A stretch of DNA of 64,000 bases from Chloranthus sessilifolius (GCA_021018995.1 CM037590.1:81500097-81564096), one strand, 5' to 3'; positions 11,785 to 23,545 are shown, counted from the stretch's first letter. The notes: generated from the sequence alone by a model not told the origin. Program-made: numbers and translations.

Positions 11785-11801
11785 GATTAGGTTTGGGGGT
11801 G
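11785..11801 (+). other. Polypurine tract of element A
   Basis: The purine-rich stretch AGATTAGGTTTGGGGGTG ends directly at the TG of the 3' LTR, the expected place for plus-strand priming. The preceding GGGACTAGTAAAG block is shared with the other elements. Confidence 0.82.
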
Positions 11802-13670
11802 TGTTAAGAACTGAAAAATACCATTTTCCACCCCTTAACCTGGGCCTTGATAGACATTTGAGAGAACTAAATAAGTTTTTTAAGTGTTTGTCTTACAGCT
11901 AACAATAAAGGCAGGCTTAACCCTGAAAGTAGCTTAAAAGTGCCAAAAAGATGAGGACCCATCTTGATCTGGAGGAAGAAGGAGAAGGGACAACCTCACT
12001 GGCTGTCAAAATGCCTAAACTAAAGAAGACAAAGGCCTAGTTTCAACCTGGAAATAGGTTTGGAGCTATTCGAAAGGAAGAATGCACTACAGAATGCTAT
12101 TCGAAAGGATTCCTGATCTATTCGAAAAGAACCTGAACACTGCGAAAAGAACTAAAGCTCCAGGCTTGGTTTTCGAAGAGCACCTAAAATCTATTCGAAA
12201 GGAATCAAACTTGCTGATGATCCTTTCAAAAAGAAGAAAACTCCTTACGAACAACACCAATTCTGTGCGAATAGAGCTCCAGAAGTTACAGTTCCTTTCG
12301 AAAAGGCCCCCAATCTATGCGAAATAGTATTCTAAAGATTCTCAGCACGCGCTCCAATGCATTTAAAAACCTAAGGGCATTTTGGAAAATTCTGAGCACG
12401 AACCAGAGGCATATTCCACTCCATGTGAACACCCAAAGATTAAATTACTTGGAGGGAACTTCTAGAAGCTCAAACAGATTTTTGAATTACCTAACAGAAT
12501 TTGATGCCTCTGTCCCCTAATTGGCTGAACTAGATCAAGTAGTTCTGATTGGCCAAAACAGATCTGAATCCTTGTGCTCGACTCCTATTAGTTGATATGG
12601 ATCTAACCAATTTTGATTGGTTGATGCACATCTGAGCTGTACTTGGAGAAAACTATAAATAGATGAACTTTTGCCCAATTTGGGCATCCAGAATTTGAGT
12701 TTCATTCCTGCTGCCCTATGGTCCAATTCAGATCAAGATAGCTTGTCTGAAACCTTTGTAATAGCCTAGACTTTGTCTGTAACTGAGAACTGTGAGATAC
12801 TTGTGTAATTCAAGTGAGAATTGTATTCAAGACTACAAATCTGAGAGCTGTTGTAAGCTGTGTTCAGTAATTGTAATGGTGGATTTGAAAAGGTTGTTTT
12901 CATCAGTACATTCTCAATCGGATTCATGCTTTGAGGGTTCATTGTGATCTCCTCACTCATTAGCTTCCTTTAGATTTGCTGTTTTTAAGCAATTTCCCTT
13001 AATTCACGATCCCTGTTAGAATCTGTGTTTGTAACCTGGTTCTTATAGCTTTTGTAGTGGTGTTTATGTTTTAAATTAAGACTTTGATTTGATGAAGAAA
13101 ACTATTGGATGATCTGTGTCCATGATAATGGACAGATCATAATCATAAGCTCAACTCAATTCTAATCCTTGAATTGGATTATTTTCTCTTACATCTGAGC
13201 TGGTAGCCAGATGAAGATTTGATACTTTCTCAACTGTGTTACACTATTTCTCATTCTGCAATCAATTACTAAGCTTAAGCTAGCTATTATTTCTCCATTC
13301 TTATTAATTTTGCATCTAATTCCCCCAACTCGGATCTAGATCACTTAGTTTAAATTTTACTTTTAGATAATATAGTTAATGTGACAAATTCAACCTCCCA
13401 TCTTACTTGCTTTGTAGATAGGATTAGAGGCCAGATTTGGTAGCTCAGATCTGGAGGTTTACCATACATTTTAAATCAATTCTCTGTGGACGATCTTTTA
13501 CTCACTTACGTTTAAAACTTGCTACAATTGGCCCTGATCTTGCAGGCTAATTGATTTCTCTCTGTGCTGATATTTTCCTTTTTTTTCGTTTTCCAATTTC
13601 AGTATAGTCCATACTATGAAAAATCTGTTTTCAGAATACAAATAAATCATGCACACTTAGGAAGAAAACA
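11802..13670 (+). repeat. 3' LTR of element A (1869 bp)
   Basis: Starts TGTTAAGAAC and ends GAAAACA, with the polypurine tract before it. Solo LTR S (1868 bp) and the LTRs of C (1867 and 1865 bp) are the same family. The region 12067-12330 holds about ten TTCGAAAGG or TGCGAAAAG motifs. A TATA box lies at 12653-12662. Confidence 0.93.
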
Positions 13671-15928
13671 CTATCACATTCAGATGAATGAGGAGACCCT
13701 CACTTTGAACCCCAGCAAGTGTGGAAAAAAGCAGTGGGGGATCAGTGGCACCATGATTGAGAAAAAGAATAAGAAGAAAGAGGAGTTGCTAGCTGAGGCA
13801 GCTCCCACAATTCAAGAAGCAGTTGCTGCTACTACTGCCTCTACTAATGTTGTAGCTGTTATCTCTCAAGCAGCCACCCCAGCTATACCAATCTCATCAC
13901 CTCAACAGCCATTCATTACCTCACCATCCATAGCCACATCCATTACCACAATACCCACTACTAAAGCCTTTGCAACCCCAACTTCAAAATCCCCCACAGT
14001 TACATCCCCTTTACCTATACCTTTATCCATTACATCAACCACAACTATCCCTACCATTCCTACCATACCTTCCACCTTACCTACACATGTGCCTACATCC
14101 ACAGCCCATCCTAGCCTACCTGTTAAAGTAACATACAAAAAGAAAAGGAAGCTAACAAAAGCCCCCATTGAACCCCAACCTACCTATGTATCCCAACCTA
14201 TCCTAATCCCTGAAACAATAATCATACCAGACCTAATCATAGATATCCAACCACCCTCACCAACCCAAGCCTCTTCAATACCCCCTGTGGAGAGTGAGCC
14301 CTAAATTCCTGCCATCCCACATAGCCCCCCTATATCCTCACCTCAGCTCATTGAACCTAATACCTTTGAACCTTTGGGCCAATCCTTCCCTTATCCCCTA
14401 CCCATGACCAAGATCCTTTTTCAGGAGAGGGATACTCAGCCATGATGACCTCTATTATAGGGGAAATTAATTATGAGTTTACCCCTCTCCCGGATTCACC
14501 ACAGCGTCATCATTTTATACCTCCACCTAATTCACCCCTACCACCACACATTACTCCTACACCTACTTCACCAAAGCCCACCAACTTCAATCATGCACCC
14601 ACCTCTCCATTTCAACCAATTGCACCCATCCATCCCATAGCCCCTATCACCCCTAATCTTCTACAACAAATCCTCAACCTACTACTCTCCTTTTAAACAT
14701 AAATATTGGCCAACAACCAAATCCAAACATCCACTGAGGCCAACCTTCAAGCCATCAACTCCATCCTCCAAAACCAGGCCTCAATTCAAACAAGTTTAAA
14801 AGTCATCCAATCAACCTTATCAATTTTAACCCACCCTTCATAGCAACCAACTATCCCTACACCCACCCATATACCTCCTCCACCCCCATTGAACCTATTC
14901 TCGAAATCCCTCCAACTACCTTTACCACTGCTTCACCCATTGAACCTATTCTCGAAATCCCTCCAACTACCTTTACCACTGCTTCCACACAAACAGGCGT
15001 TGAACATGAACCTGAAACAAAACCCCAACCTAACCTTACATCCATTATTGCCCCACCTCTAATACTCCCTTACCCAGAACCCCAACCTCCAACCCCACCT
15101 GTAGTAACAACATCTAATGCTACCACAAATATTGAAAACCTAATCCCCACCTCCTCCAAAGCCTCCCAACAAACCCAGAGGTAATAGACCTCATAGAACC
15201 TGAGCTTGGATTCCCTCTGCCTTTACCCTCTACATCCACTCTACCCATGCCATCATTCATCCCTTCATCATTGTTGGCTGGCCCTTGTTCAACTGCTGAG
15301 CAGCCCATATTACCAGCCTCTTTCAACCCTATGCCTCCATACTACACCCTCCTTCAAGTCATGAAGGAAAATGTTTATATAAAAAGGGATTTAGTTAGAG
15401 GCATGGCTGACCTCAGAACTTCAGTTAGGCAGCCCCTCCTTGATAAAATCAAATTCCAACAGCTAGCCCACAAGTTAGAGAAGAAGAAGATCAAGCAGGG
15501 GTGGAGGGAGATAATGATCCAATACAATCACGAGAAGAATAGAGCTAATGGAATGGAGGCTGTGATCAAGAACTTGCAGGCAGCCCTGAGATTGGTGGAG
15601 GATAGAGCAAATGATTATGCAAGGACTGCCCAGACCTTAGCATATATTGGTGACAGTGACTTAGCAGAAGCAGCTGCAAGACTCTTCACTGCTAAAGCCC
15701 CTCCTAAGGCAACTGCTCCTAAACCCCAAGAGCCTAAAAAGATTAAACCTGGGATCAACATAAAAGAGACTGCACCAAAGCCTGCACCCACTCCAAGAAA
15801 AAGACGTACCACAAAGCAGAGGAAAGTCACTTCAAAAAAGATACCAGTCCTCTGCTACAGCTGTAAAGAAGGCCAAAGGCAAAGGAGTCAAAGACACAGC
15901 TGAAGCAGCTGAAAATTCAAATGATTAG
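13671..15928 (+). pseudogene. ORF3 of element B, C-terminal part (broken)
   Basis: The first residues after the junction with A (LTLNPSKCGKKQW, then KKEELLAEAAP) align with ORF3 of A near 8760-8850, which shows that A interrupted this gene. A Pro/Thr/Ser-rich region (about 13840-15300) follows. It is broken by TAA near 14302 and at least two further frame changes (segments 14442-14696 and 15247-15903). The tail PPYYTLLQVMKENVYIKRD (about 15330) matches the corresponding tail of A, then becomes Lys-rich and coiled-coil-like. A frameshift in an A run near 15836 leads to a natural-looking end at about 15928. The function is unknown. Confidence 0.72.
14885..14986 (+). repeat. 51-bp tandem duplication in ORF3 of B
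   Basis: Two adjacent 51-bp units (14885-14935 and 14936-14986) differ only at the last base. Fifty-one bases are 17 codons, so the duplication keeps the frame in the Pro-rich region. Confidence 0.9.
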
Positions 15929-16181
15929 ATTGTGTATATGTCTTTATCTAGGATGCTTTTGTAATTATTTTTCCTTGCATTGTACAATTCCCTGTTCTAT
16001 AAATGAAAATCTTTTTGTTAGTTTTTGTTTGAAGTATATTTGGTTTACTTTAATTTTGTTCTATGTTTATTTGTTTGTTTTAGTTGTTTGTGTGACTTTT
16101 GTTTGCTATTGTTCCTTGTTCTATTTTGTATCTAATTTTTTCCAAGATACCCTACTGCATATGTCCCTTATCTTTGAATCA

Positions 16182-16217
16182 GTGAGGACACTGCTCCTCA
16201 TAGGTTTGGGGGTGTGA
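16182..16217 (+). other. Hairpin plus internal polypurine-like motif, element B
   Basis: The TGAGG/CCTCA stem is identical to that in A, followed by AGGTTTGGGGGTGTGA. The true tract lies about 1.65 kb downstream. Confidence 0.65.
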
Positions 16218-17705
16218 CAAGGTTTGCCAATGAGGTAGTTAATCTAAGTGCAGCAGAACCAAGGAAGTAAGATAGAAATAGAGCTAAGTTCACCTAAGGA
16301 ACTTTGAAAATGAGGAAATTTAAAAAATTTTGCAGACCTTTAGGCATTAAACACTTTTAATTTTTAACATTTCCATGAGGTGAACACCAAAAAAACTCAC
16401 TTGTGTCAGCACTTAGTGAACCTTTAAAGAGAGAAAAAGTTGAGGATATGCTTATGAGTTCAATGAGAGACCATACCCAGTGAGATTTGGGCCTATAAAA
16501 TATTTCTCTTTGAGGAGTGTCTTAGGCAACTCTTATTGCTCTAGGGACTGGCTGAGTCTTCCTAGAAGTTAGGCATCTCCAAGTTGAGATAGCTGACAAT
16601 ACCCATGACATTTAGGAAAGGATCAAGGCCTTCTCTTGGACAATATGAGCTTAAAAATACCAAACCCAGTAAACTGCCCTTGTGCATGCACCCTTTGAGC
16701 CTTAATTTCTAATTTTCTTCAAACTACACCTGAGTATTTACACCTAAACCTTTGGACCTGATTCAAACCTACCCCCACTCTTAGAATTCAAAAGATAAAT
16801 GAGAAGGAGTTGAAGATGGACAAGTTAGGGTCAATATTTGGTGTATGGAGAAGAAATAGAAAAGGAAGATAACGGTGTAGCACCTGGGAAGAGTGTGATA
16901 TTTCAGGAAAATAAAAACAAACAGAAAAGGAAAATATATTCAAAAGCAAAATAGAAAAACAAATTAATGAAAAGGGATAGAGAATAGTCAATAGGGAATT
17001 TCATTGAAAAAAGTAAAAATAAGAGGAGAAGTTGGACACTTCAAGTCTGAAAAATGTCAAAGAAGATGAAATATGCTGAAATTAAAAGAAGGTGAAGTCA
17101 TGAAACACCTCCTTCACCTGCTGATTTCTCAATTTTCCATCCTTTTCACCCTTCCATTCTTTATAACCTACACCCATAAGCCATATTATAACCCAATCAT
17201 AAGACCTTGTGATCCTAATTGGAGTGAGCTGATATGTGGAGATAAGAAGTTGTCCAATCTATGGTGAGGAATAGCCAATGATGCCAGAATTTAGAGCCTT
17301 GCATATGCTCAAGCTTGCAGACCCATTTGGGGGTTGTAACTGTTCTTGAGCTTGTGTGAAAATGTAAACCCACAGAATTCTTTGTGAGAGACTGCCCTGG
17401 TAAGCATTGGGTCTAACATTGAATGTATTAGGCACTGCCTAAACCTAATTTTTGAATTAATGGTGAGCTCAGTACTAACATATACTTACTGTTTTTCTTG
17501 TTGTGAGCTGATTGGAAATGGTGTGCATACATGTAAGAGTTTTTATGTTCAAAGGTCTGTGCATTTCATTTGTTAAAATCCTCACATTTTGAAAAAAATT
17601 AAGGGTGGACTAATGCTTTGATTATTGAATACAGATTTGGTAATGTTGCACTTTTGTTAACTATTTTCATAGAGAAGTTTGTAGGTACCTTCACTGAAAA
17701 ACCTT

Positions 17706-17739
17706 AGGAGACTTCACTCCTCCACTAGGGATCACCTAG
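17706..17739 (+). other. Conserved twin hairpins, element B
   Basis: AGGAG-ACTTCA-CTCCT (17706-17721) and CTAGG-GATCA-CCTAG (17725-17739), both stems perfect. Confidence 0.65.
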
Positions 17740-17850
17740 GGGTTTAAAAGGCTTGATGCATAAGCCAAATGCATCCGTTCTCCCTACGAAAGTGGCATTT
17801 ACATTCCTAGAGTAGTTGTTTGAATTTAACTTTGCTCGAGGACTAGCAAA

Positions 17851-17867
17851 GATTAGGTTTGAGGGGG
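17851..17867 (+). other. Polypurine tract of element B
   Basis: GATTAGGTTTGAGGGGG ends at the LTR start and follows the shared GGACTAGCAAA block. Confidence 0.75.
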
Positions 17868-19267
17868 TATTATTCACTAAAAAGTATCACTTTTCACCTC
17901 TTAATCTAGCCTTTGCTAGACCTTGAAGCTGACTAATAACCCTTTGTTTAGTTTTTTTTATAGTTAATAATAATTATGCAGCTTAATACAAAGTCCCTGC
18001 TTTTGGTGCCAAAAAGAGAAAAAATTTAAGCCAAAGAAGACTGTTGGGCCAAAGATTAATAGAACACCATGGTAGTATACACCATGGTGACTAGTTTGCA
18101 TGTCAAAGTGGACCCAAGATGTCCAACAGATGAGAGAAATATAGATGAGAGTGGAGGAAGCTGTAACAGTAGCATGTGCATTGCAGCAAAGGAGCAGAAT
18201 CATTTTCTCGCAAAGTTAGAGGTGTTACCTCACATGTCTGAATCTGCAGTAGAGCTTCCTCACGTAGCTGCTACATGCAACACAAGAGAACTCGTGAAGC
18301 AGTCGTGCACTAAACTTTCAGAAATCCAACTCGCGAAGTTTTTGCGAGGATTAAGGCCTATATTAACCACTCACACAATCTCGCGAGGCCACTTTGTATG
18401 AAGAACGTAAACAAACTCGCGTGGCTCAAGAGGAGAGAGAGCTCCGAAAATTTTCTCACGCAGGTCTCGCACGTTTAAAAGCTACACCCTCTTCCAAGCC
18501 AGTTGTGTCATTCATTTGACAAGAAGCTGAGCGAGAATGAAGATCTTCCACGCAACAACCTCACGATAGAAAATTTTGAAGCTCCGCTGCGTGAGCAAAG
18601 CCAATCACTGCAATTCCTTCCTCGCGAGTGCATTAAAGGCCAGAGCAGCTGTGCGACCTTTCAAAGGCCTTCTGCATGAAAAAGGGACCTTCTAAGACAC
18701 ATTCCACCTCGCAAAGCACTCAGCAGTTACACAAATGAACTAAAGAGAAAAAGTCTGCCCCGCAAAGCTCGGGCTCTCCACTTCTTAGTCTTTACTCAAG
18801 GACCTTTTGGGGATTTCCCTAAGTCTAGGGCACACATTCCAAGGCATCCAAGGGTTATAATAGTGCCACATCTGCCTGAAAATTTAGGGTTTAATCTTTT
18901 ATTGGCTAAGGCATTTGGACTAAGTATTTAAGTTGTAAATTTAACTTAGAACAGATCTCTCCTTCAACCTCCGTCAGCTGTGAGCTCGAGCAGGCTAGGG
19001 TTAGGGTTGGATCACCTCTTTTTCCATTTTTTTTCTTCTCTCTTTACCAAGCACTTGTTGGCTAAATTCTCTGTAAGCAATTAGGTTTAGTTTTATCAGT
19101 TTGTAATGGATTTTGTACACATTGGGATTAGTTGATGAGCTATTTTGCAGAAGGCTGGTGCCTTGAGAAATCTCATTGTAACTATTGTGTTGATCAATGA
19201 AATTTATATTGTAATTGTATATTCAATCTGTTATTTTTCTATTTTCCCATAGTTTTGTTCAATCTAT
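17868..19267 (+). repeat. 3' LTR of element B, first part
   Basis: The start, about TATTATTCACTAAAAAGTATC, corresponds to TGTTAAGACCTGAAAAGTACC of the D LTR, with the expected TG apparently decayed to TA. Bases 18230-18780 contain many CGCGAG-type motifs as in D. The last five bases, TCTAT, are the target duplication of C. The LTR resumes at 27008. Confidence 0.8.
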
Positions 19268-21134
19268 TGTTAAGTAGTGAAAAATACCATTTTTCACCCC
19301 TAAACATGAGCCTTGAAAGACCCTTGAGAGGACTAAATAAGTGCTTTAGTGTTCATATTGCAGCTAACCAAAAAGACAGGTCCAAATCCGAAAACCATCC
19401 TAAAATGATCAAAAAGCTGACAACGCATGTCAAGCTCAAAGAGGGAGTGAAGAAATAGCCTCAGCAATGGCTAAAAAGGTCCTAAAAGAGCAAGAAAAGA
19501 CCTGAAGAAGAAGAATGGAAGCTAAAGCTCAATTCGCAAAGAACTTCTACTATTCGCAAAGAACCTTGAACTTTGCGAAAAGAAGAAAACACTCCTCGAA
19601 TAGAAGAATGACCTTTGCGAAAAGAAGAAAACACTCATCGAATAGAAGAATGACCTTTGCGAAAAGAAGAGAAGTCCTTTGCGAAAAGATCTCCTGAAGC
19701 CAAAATGCTTTGCGAAAAGATCTCCTGAAGCCAAAATGCTTTGCGAAAAGATCTCCACGAAGCCAAATGCTTTGAAGAGAGCTTCGAGCCAAACTACTTT
19801 CTAAAATCCCTTAAACTATGCGAAATGGCATTCGGGATTTGCGGCTCGTCCGTGGGGTATTTCAGAAACTTTGCACGCCCCAATGCGTTTTAAAACCCAA
19901 GGACATTCGGAAGATTCTACACGAACCAAAGGCATATTCCACCCATGTGAACACCCAAAGATGAAATTACTTGGCGGGAACTTCTAGAAGCTCAAACAGA
20001 TTTTTGAATTACATAGAATTGATGCCTCTATTTCTGATTGGTGAACCGGATCAAGCATTTCGATTGGCGAGCAGATCGGATCCCGGTGCTCGACTCCTAT
20101 TGGTTGATACTGATCTATCCAATTGATTGGTTGATACACATCGAGTGGCTTAGGAAAACTATAAATAGACGAACCATTTGCCCAATTTGGGTATCCAGAT
20201 TTTAGAGTTTTCATCTCTGTTTCCCTCATTCCGGTCGAGATAGCTTATCCGAACCCCATAATCCCTTCTTGTAGTTTACCTTTGAGAGCCATTGTGAGCG
20301 ATTTGTACTTCCAAGTTCGGATTCAAGATCAGAATCGAGGCTCTCGAGAAGCTCAAATAAGTCCGAGAGCTCTCTAAGAAGCCGTGCTCAGAATTGTAAC
20401 GTTGGATTTTAAAGGTTCTTGTAATTTGTGTCTTCTCCATTGGAGTCATGTCGAGGGTTCCAATGATCACCTTAGTGCATTAGACTTCTTTAGATTCACT
20501 TATCCGCATCCAACTTCCTTAATTCATCATCCTGTGCGAATTAGCGTTGGTAACCTAATTCAAGCGGCATTTACGATGATGTTCATGTTACGAACTAAAG
20601 AATAGGCCACACTAGTGACGGATCTGTGATCACGACCATAAGTCTAAACCTATTCCTTAATTCGGATTTATTTCTCTTACATACGTCTTTGGTAGCCGAT
20701 GAAGATTGAATCTGCCTGTTGAACCTGACTCTCCATTAAAATTCGAGGCTAAAGTACATGAAGCTATTATTTCGCATTTGTCTTATTTTAAACATCTCCC
20801 CAACTCGGATCCGGATCATGTAGTTAGTTCTTTTCTTTATTTGCTTATAGTTAAATGTGACACAATCCAACACTCTCTTTTATCTATTCTTTATTTTAGA
20901 TAATTATAGAGCGGTCTTAGAATCAGATCCGAGGTTTATCTCTAGACAAACTTCTCTGATCTTGAAATACTTACTTTTAAAACTTGCTACAATTGGCTGA
21001 TCTTGCAGGCCAGTGTTAGCCCCAATGTGCTGATATCCCTTTCATAAGTTAACATCCATATACCCTAGCATTCTTTAATTCTTTAATTTTTGATTCATAA
21101 TGCACACAATTATGCCACACTTGGAGCGACAACA
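19268..21134 (+). repeat. 5' LTR of element C
   Basis: Runs from TGTTAAGTAGTG to GCGACAACA and is paired with 25138-27002. A TATA box lies near 20158. The motif array at about 19530-19820 uses TTGCGAAAAG and CTCGAATAG. Confidence 0.93.
19571..19768 (+). repeat. Tandem motif repeats in C 5' LTR
   Basis: Two units of about 42 bp, each with TTTGCGAAAAGAAG and TCGAATAGAAG, are followed by three units of about 31 bp built on TTTGCGAAAAGATCTCC. The array is the A-family LTR motif expanded in tandem. The 3' LTR has a decayed version at 25435-25620. Confidence 0.85.
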
Positions 21135-21140
21135 AGTTTT

Positions 21141-21158
21141 GGGCGCCGGGGCCGGGGA
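21141..21158 (+). other. Primer binding site, element C
   Basis: GGGCGCCGGGGCCGGGGA matches 15 of 18 bases of the tRNA-Asp complement and follows the standard agtttt spacer. A T-rich run lies at about 21290-21310 in the leader, comparable to A. Confidence 0.8.
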
Positions 21159-21599
21159 AGTTTGTTCTAAAAAAGATAGACCTATGTTTATTTTCATTTA
21201 TTTTAATTTTTGCTTTAAACAGCACTTTGCATTCCAAGTGCTTGATTAAATGTCTCTGACAGTTTTGTATAGAAACCTTTTATCTGGTAATTTTTTTTTT
21301 TTTTTTTTTCTAGTTTTTTGCCTTCTAGTTATTTGAATAAATGTGCCGCCACTCTTTTGTCTTTTGTCAAATTTAGGCGTCTGAGTTTTTCTTTTATTTT
21401 TGTCAATACTTGAATAAGGTATCTTCTTGCTTTTGGATGTTTGCAGATCTGGGTAGCCATTCAACAAGGAGCTTCTGGACTAAAGCTGGAGCAGATCTGC
21501 TTGAGTTTGCATCCCCTTCTCCTTTGTATTCATTTTCTATTTTTAAATTCTTGAGAACCAGCAATTCTGCTGTGTTTAATGTCTGTGTTGACTTACATC

Positions 21600-22790
21600 A
21601 GAAAATTCAAAAAAAATGAAAAACAGAAAAATAACAAAATTGTTGAAAAAGATGAGGAGGAGAAATTTGTTCCTCACCTCCCATTTCCCCATGCAATGAA
21701 GTCGGTTTCTCCTTTTGACAAAGGAAACACAAAATTGAGGAAATGATGGAGACATTCAAGCAAGTTAAAATTAATCTACCTCTCGCTTGATGCAATCAAG
21801 CAGTCCCCCTTATGCAAAATTTCTCAAAGAGGTGTGCACCCACAAAGGCAATCTAGGATACATTTATCCAAGAAGGCCTTTCTTTGTGGAGAAAATCAAC
21901 CAAGTGCTATCAATTGCAACACCACCTAAGATGCAAGACCACGGAATCCCCACAATCCCTGCATCATTGGGGAGCACACCATTGAGAAAGCCTTGCTAGA
22001 TCTGGTGCTAGTGTCAACCCGCTTCCCTATTCATATGAGAAGCTAGGTTTGGGAGAATTGAAACCCACTCAAGTGGTGTTACATGACTAGGCAGCCAGAT
22101 CCGAAAGGAAACCTATGGGGTTGATTGAAGATGTTTTGGTAGGAGTAGACAAGTTTTTCTACCTACGACTTTTGGTGTTGGACATGGAACCAACCAAAAG
22201 TACCACCGCCATCCTCATTCGGGAAGACCATTCTGCCATACTAATGCATGCATTCAATGCAGTGTCTAGCATCATGGAGGTGTCTTTTGGAAATATGAAA
22301 GTTAAATTGAATGTGTATAATCTTTAATCAACCTCAATTCTCTGTGAGGAATGTTTCCATGTTGACATCATTGATGAGTGGTGGAGGAGTCTTTACAAAC
22401 ATTTCGCAAGGTAAAGACTCCACCACGTAATTTAAAAATGATTGGGGATCCACGAGAAAGAAGGAAAAGGAGATCAAATTCAACGGAGTCTCTTTGTGCA
22501 AGGCACTCACCAACAATCATCAAGTTCTCTCTCTTGGAGACCCTCCTCTCCCTCTTCCACAAGTTACCAAGGTACCTTTGCTTTGCCCTCTTTCTCCACA
22601 CAATTGGAACTCAAGCTCCCAAAAATCTGAAATATGTATTTTGGGAGATCATCAAACACTACTGTGATTATTTCTTCCTCCCTTACAAAGGAGCAAGAAG
22701 AGGAGTGTTGGTAGTTCTAAATAAAGACAAGAAAGCAATTTGGACCATTGCTGATTTAGGAGGAATAAACCCAAATTGTATGCATGCATT
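21600..22790 (+). pseudogene. gag-tail/protease/RT-start remnant, element C
   Basis: The leader joins directly to the A-rich linker that precedes protease in A (21605-21650 matches about 3085-3115), so gag capsid is deleted. Pieces of the block before protease (about 21750-21850), the protease core (about 21990-22060 and 22115-22330) and the RT entry TIADLGGINPN (about 22745) can be recognised across several frames. After about 22790 RT stops matching; RNase H and integrase are absent. Many single-base losses break the frame. Confidence 0.75.
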
Positions 22791-23153
22791 TGTTTCGCTT
22801 CTTAGTTTCGTTGCTTCTTAGTTTACGCTTTCACTAATTTTTTTTTTTTTTTTTTCTTTTCATAAATTCTACCATTTAGATCAGTGAGCCCTGCTATTTT
22901 CTTTGTTTTTCCTTACAACAACAAGTGAGGACACGGTTCTCACACGTTTCCCCCAATTTCGTTGTTACTCACTTATTGGGAATTAAATGCAGTTACTTAC
23001 TTGCCCACACGCATGTTTAATGACCCATACCGATTCTGGGCCATGAGCATTCCCAATGCCCCCCATTCAAGTCCCACCCTTTCGGCTTCCCCACCTTACC
23101 TATAAATAACCAACCTCTACCAAATTCCCCACATCTTTCCCCACCCTTCCAAA
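22791..23153 (+). other. Unassigned stretch in C with an odd GAGGACA copy
   Basis: No gene is seen. A T17 run lies near 22840. At about 22925-22955, GTGAGGACACGGTTCTCAC can fold as a GTGAG/CTCAC hairpin followed by a CCCCC run, like the internal motif but with C in place of the G tract. Confidence 0.4.
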
Positions 23154-23369
23154 ATGGCCGACCAAGCCAATAAGCCACCACACGCTTTTACCCCATGTGG
23201 TTGGACCCACCACCACCAAAGGTGCAGATCCGCTCAGCCCTGGGATGAATTTGAAGAGGTCCTCGCGATTTTGGCCAAAGAAAGGAGGCCCAACTCCAGC
23301 CTCCTCGGAAAAAAAAAACAAAAATCAACCTTCCCACTTCCACCTCCACCCTCCACCCCCCTCCCCTAA
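23154..23369 (+). pseudogene. Small ORF of element C (about 70 codons)
   Basis: Unrecognised small protein starting MADQANKPP. The part WDEFEEVLAILAKE aligns with WDEYEEVQ, stop, ILAKE in the small ORF of D (49213-49461). Between these blocks the frame is shifted relative to D: a stretch like FYPMW-LELPPPK of D reads in another frame here. The tail is Pro-rich. It lies about 180 bases before the internal hairpin/G-tract motif, in the place of the long ORF3 of A. The function is unknown. Confidence 0.5.
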
Positions 23370-23545
23370 AAACACACATCCCTATTCATCTTTATTTTTC
23401 TTTTATGTAAAATATTTCTAGTTAATAAACTTTACTTTCTCCCATTCTCCATGTCATTTTCTCTTTGTTTATTTTTTTTTTCTTCTTATTGTTCTTTGCC
23501 TTGTTTCAATTTTTCCGGTATAAAGTGACCATGCCACCTTTGAAC

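Larger units (their letters stand above)
1..13670 (+). mobile_element. Element A: degenerate Athila-like Ty3/gypsy LTR retrotransposon, 5' end cut by window
   Basis: Bases 1-1264 match 12408-13670, so this is an LTR pair whose left copy starts outside the window, about 606 bases into the LTR. Between the LTRs lie a tRNA-Asp-type primer site, gag, protease, RT, RNase H, integrase, a motif-rich spacer, a long ORF3, a 1.7-kb non-coding 3' domain and a polypurine tract. This is the Athila order. Sequence after 13670 continues an unrelated copy of ORF3 (element B), so A is inserted in B. The right flank is ctatc; the matching left duplication is not visible. Every reading frame is broken, so the copy is dead. 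Confidence 0.93.
15929..17850 (+). other. 3' non-coding domain of element B
   Basis: No gene. Layout and sequence follow the A domain: the internal hairpin/G-tract motif (16182-16217), a GTGAGATTTGGGCCT block (about 16480), a TGTAACTGTTCTTGAG box (about 17335) and the twin hairpins. Confidence 0.65.

Noticed and set aside
12067-12330. Spaced short repeats resembling a CRISPR array
   Set aside because: Units are only 8-10 bases with irregular spacing, vary in sequence, and lie in a plant LTR.
15921-16217. Hydrophobic open frame of 98 codons suggesting a membrane (env) protein
   Set aside because: It lies after the end of ORF3 of B in T-rich non-coding sequence, overlaps the internal hairpin/G-tract motif, and A, C and D have no counterpart.
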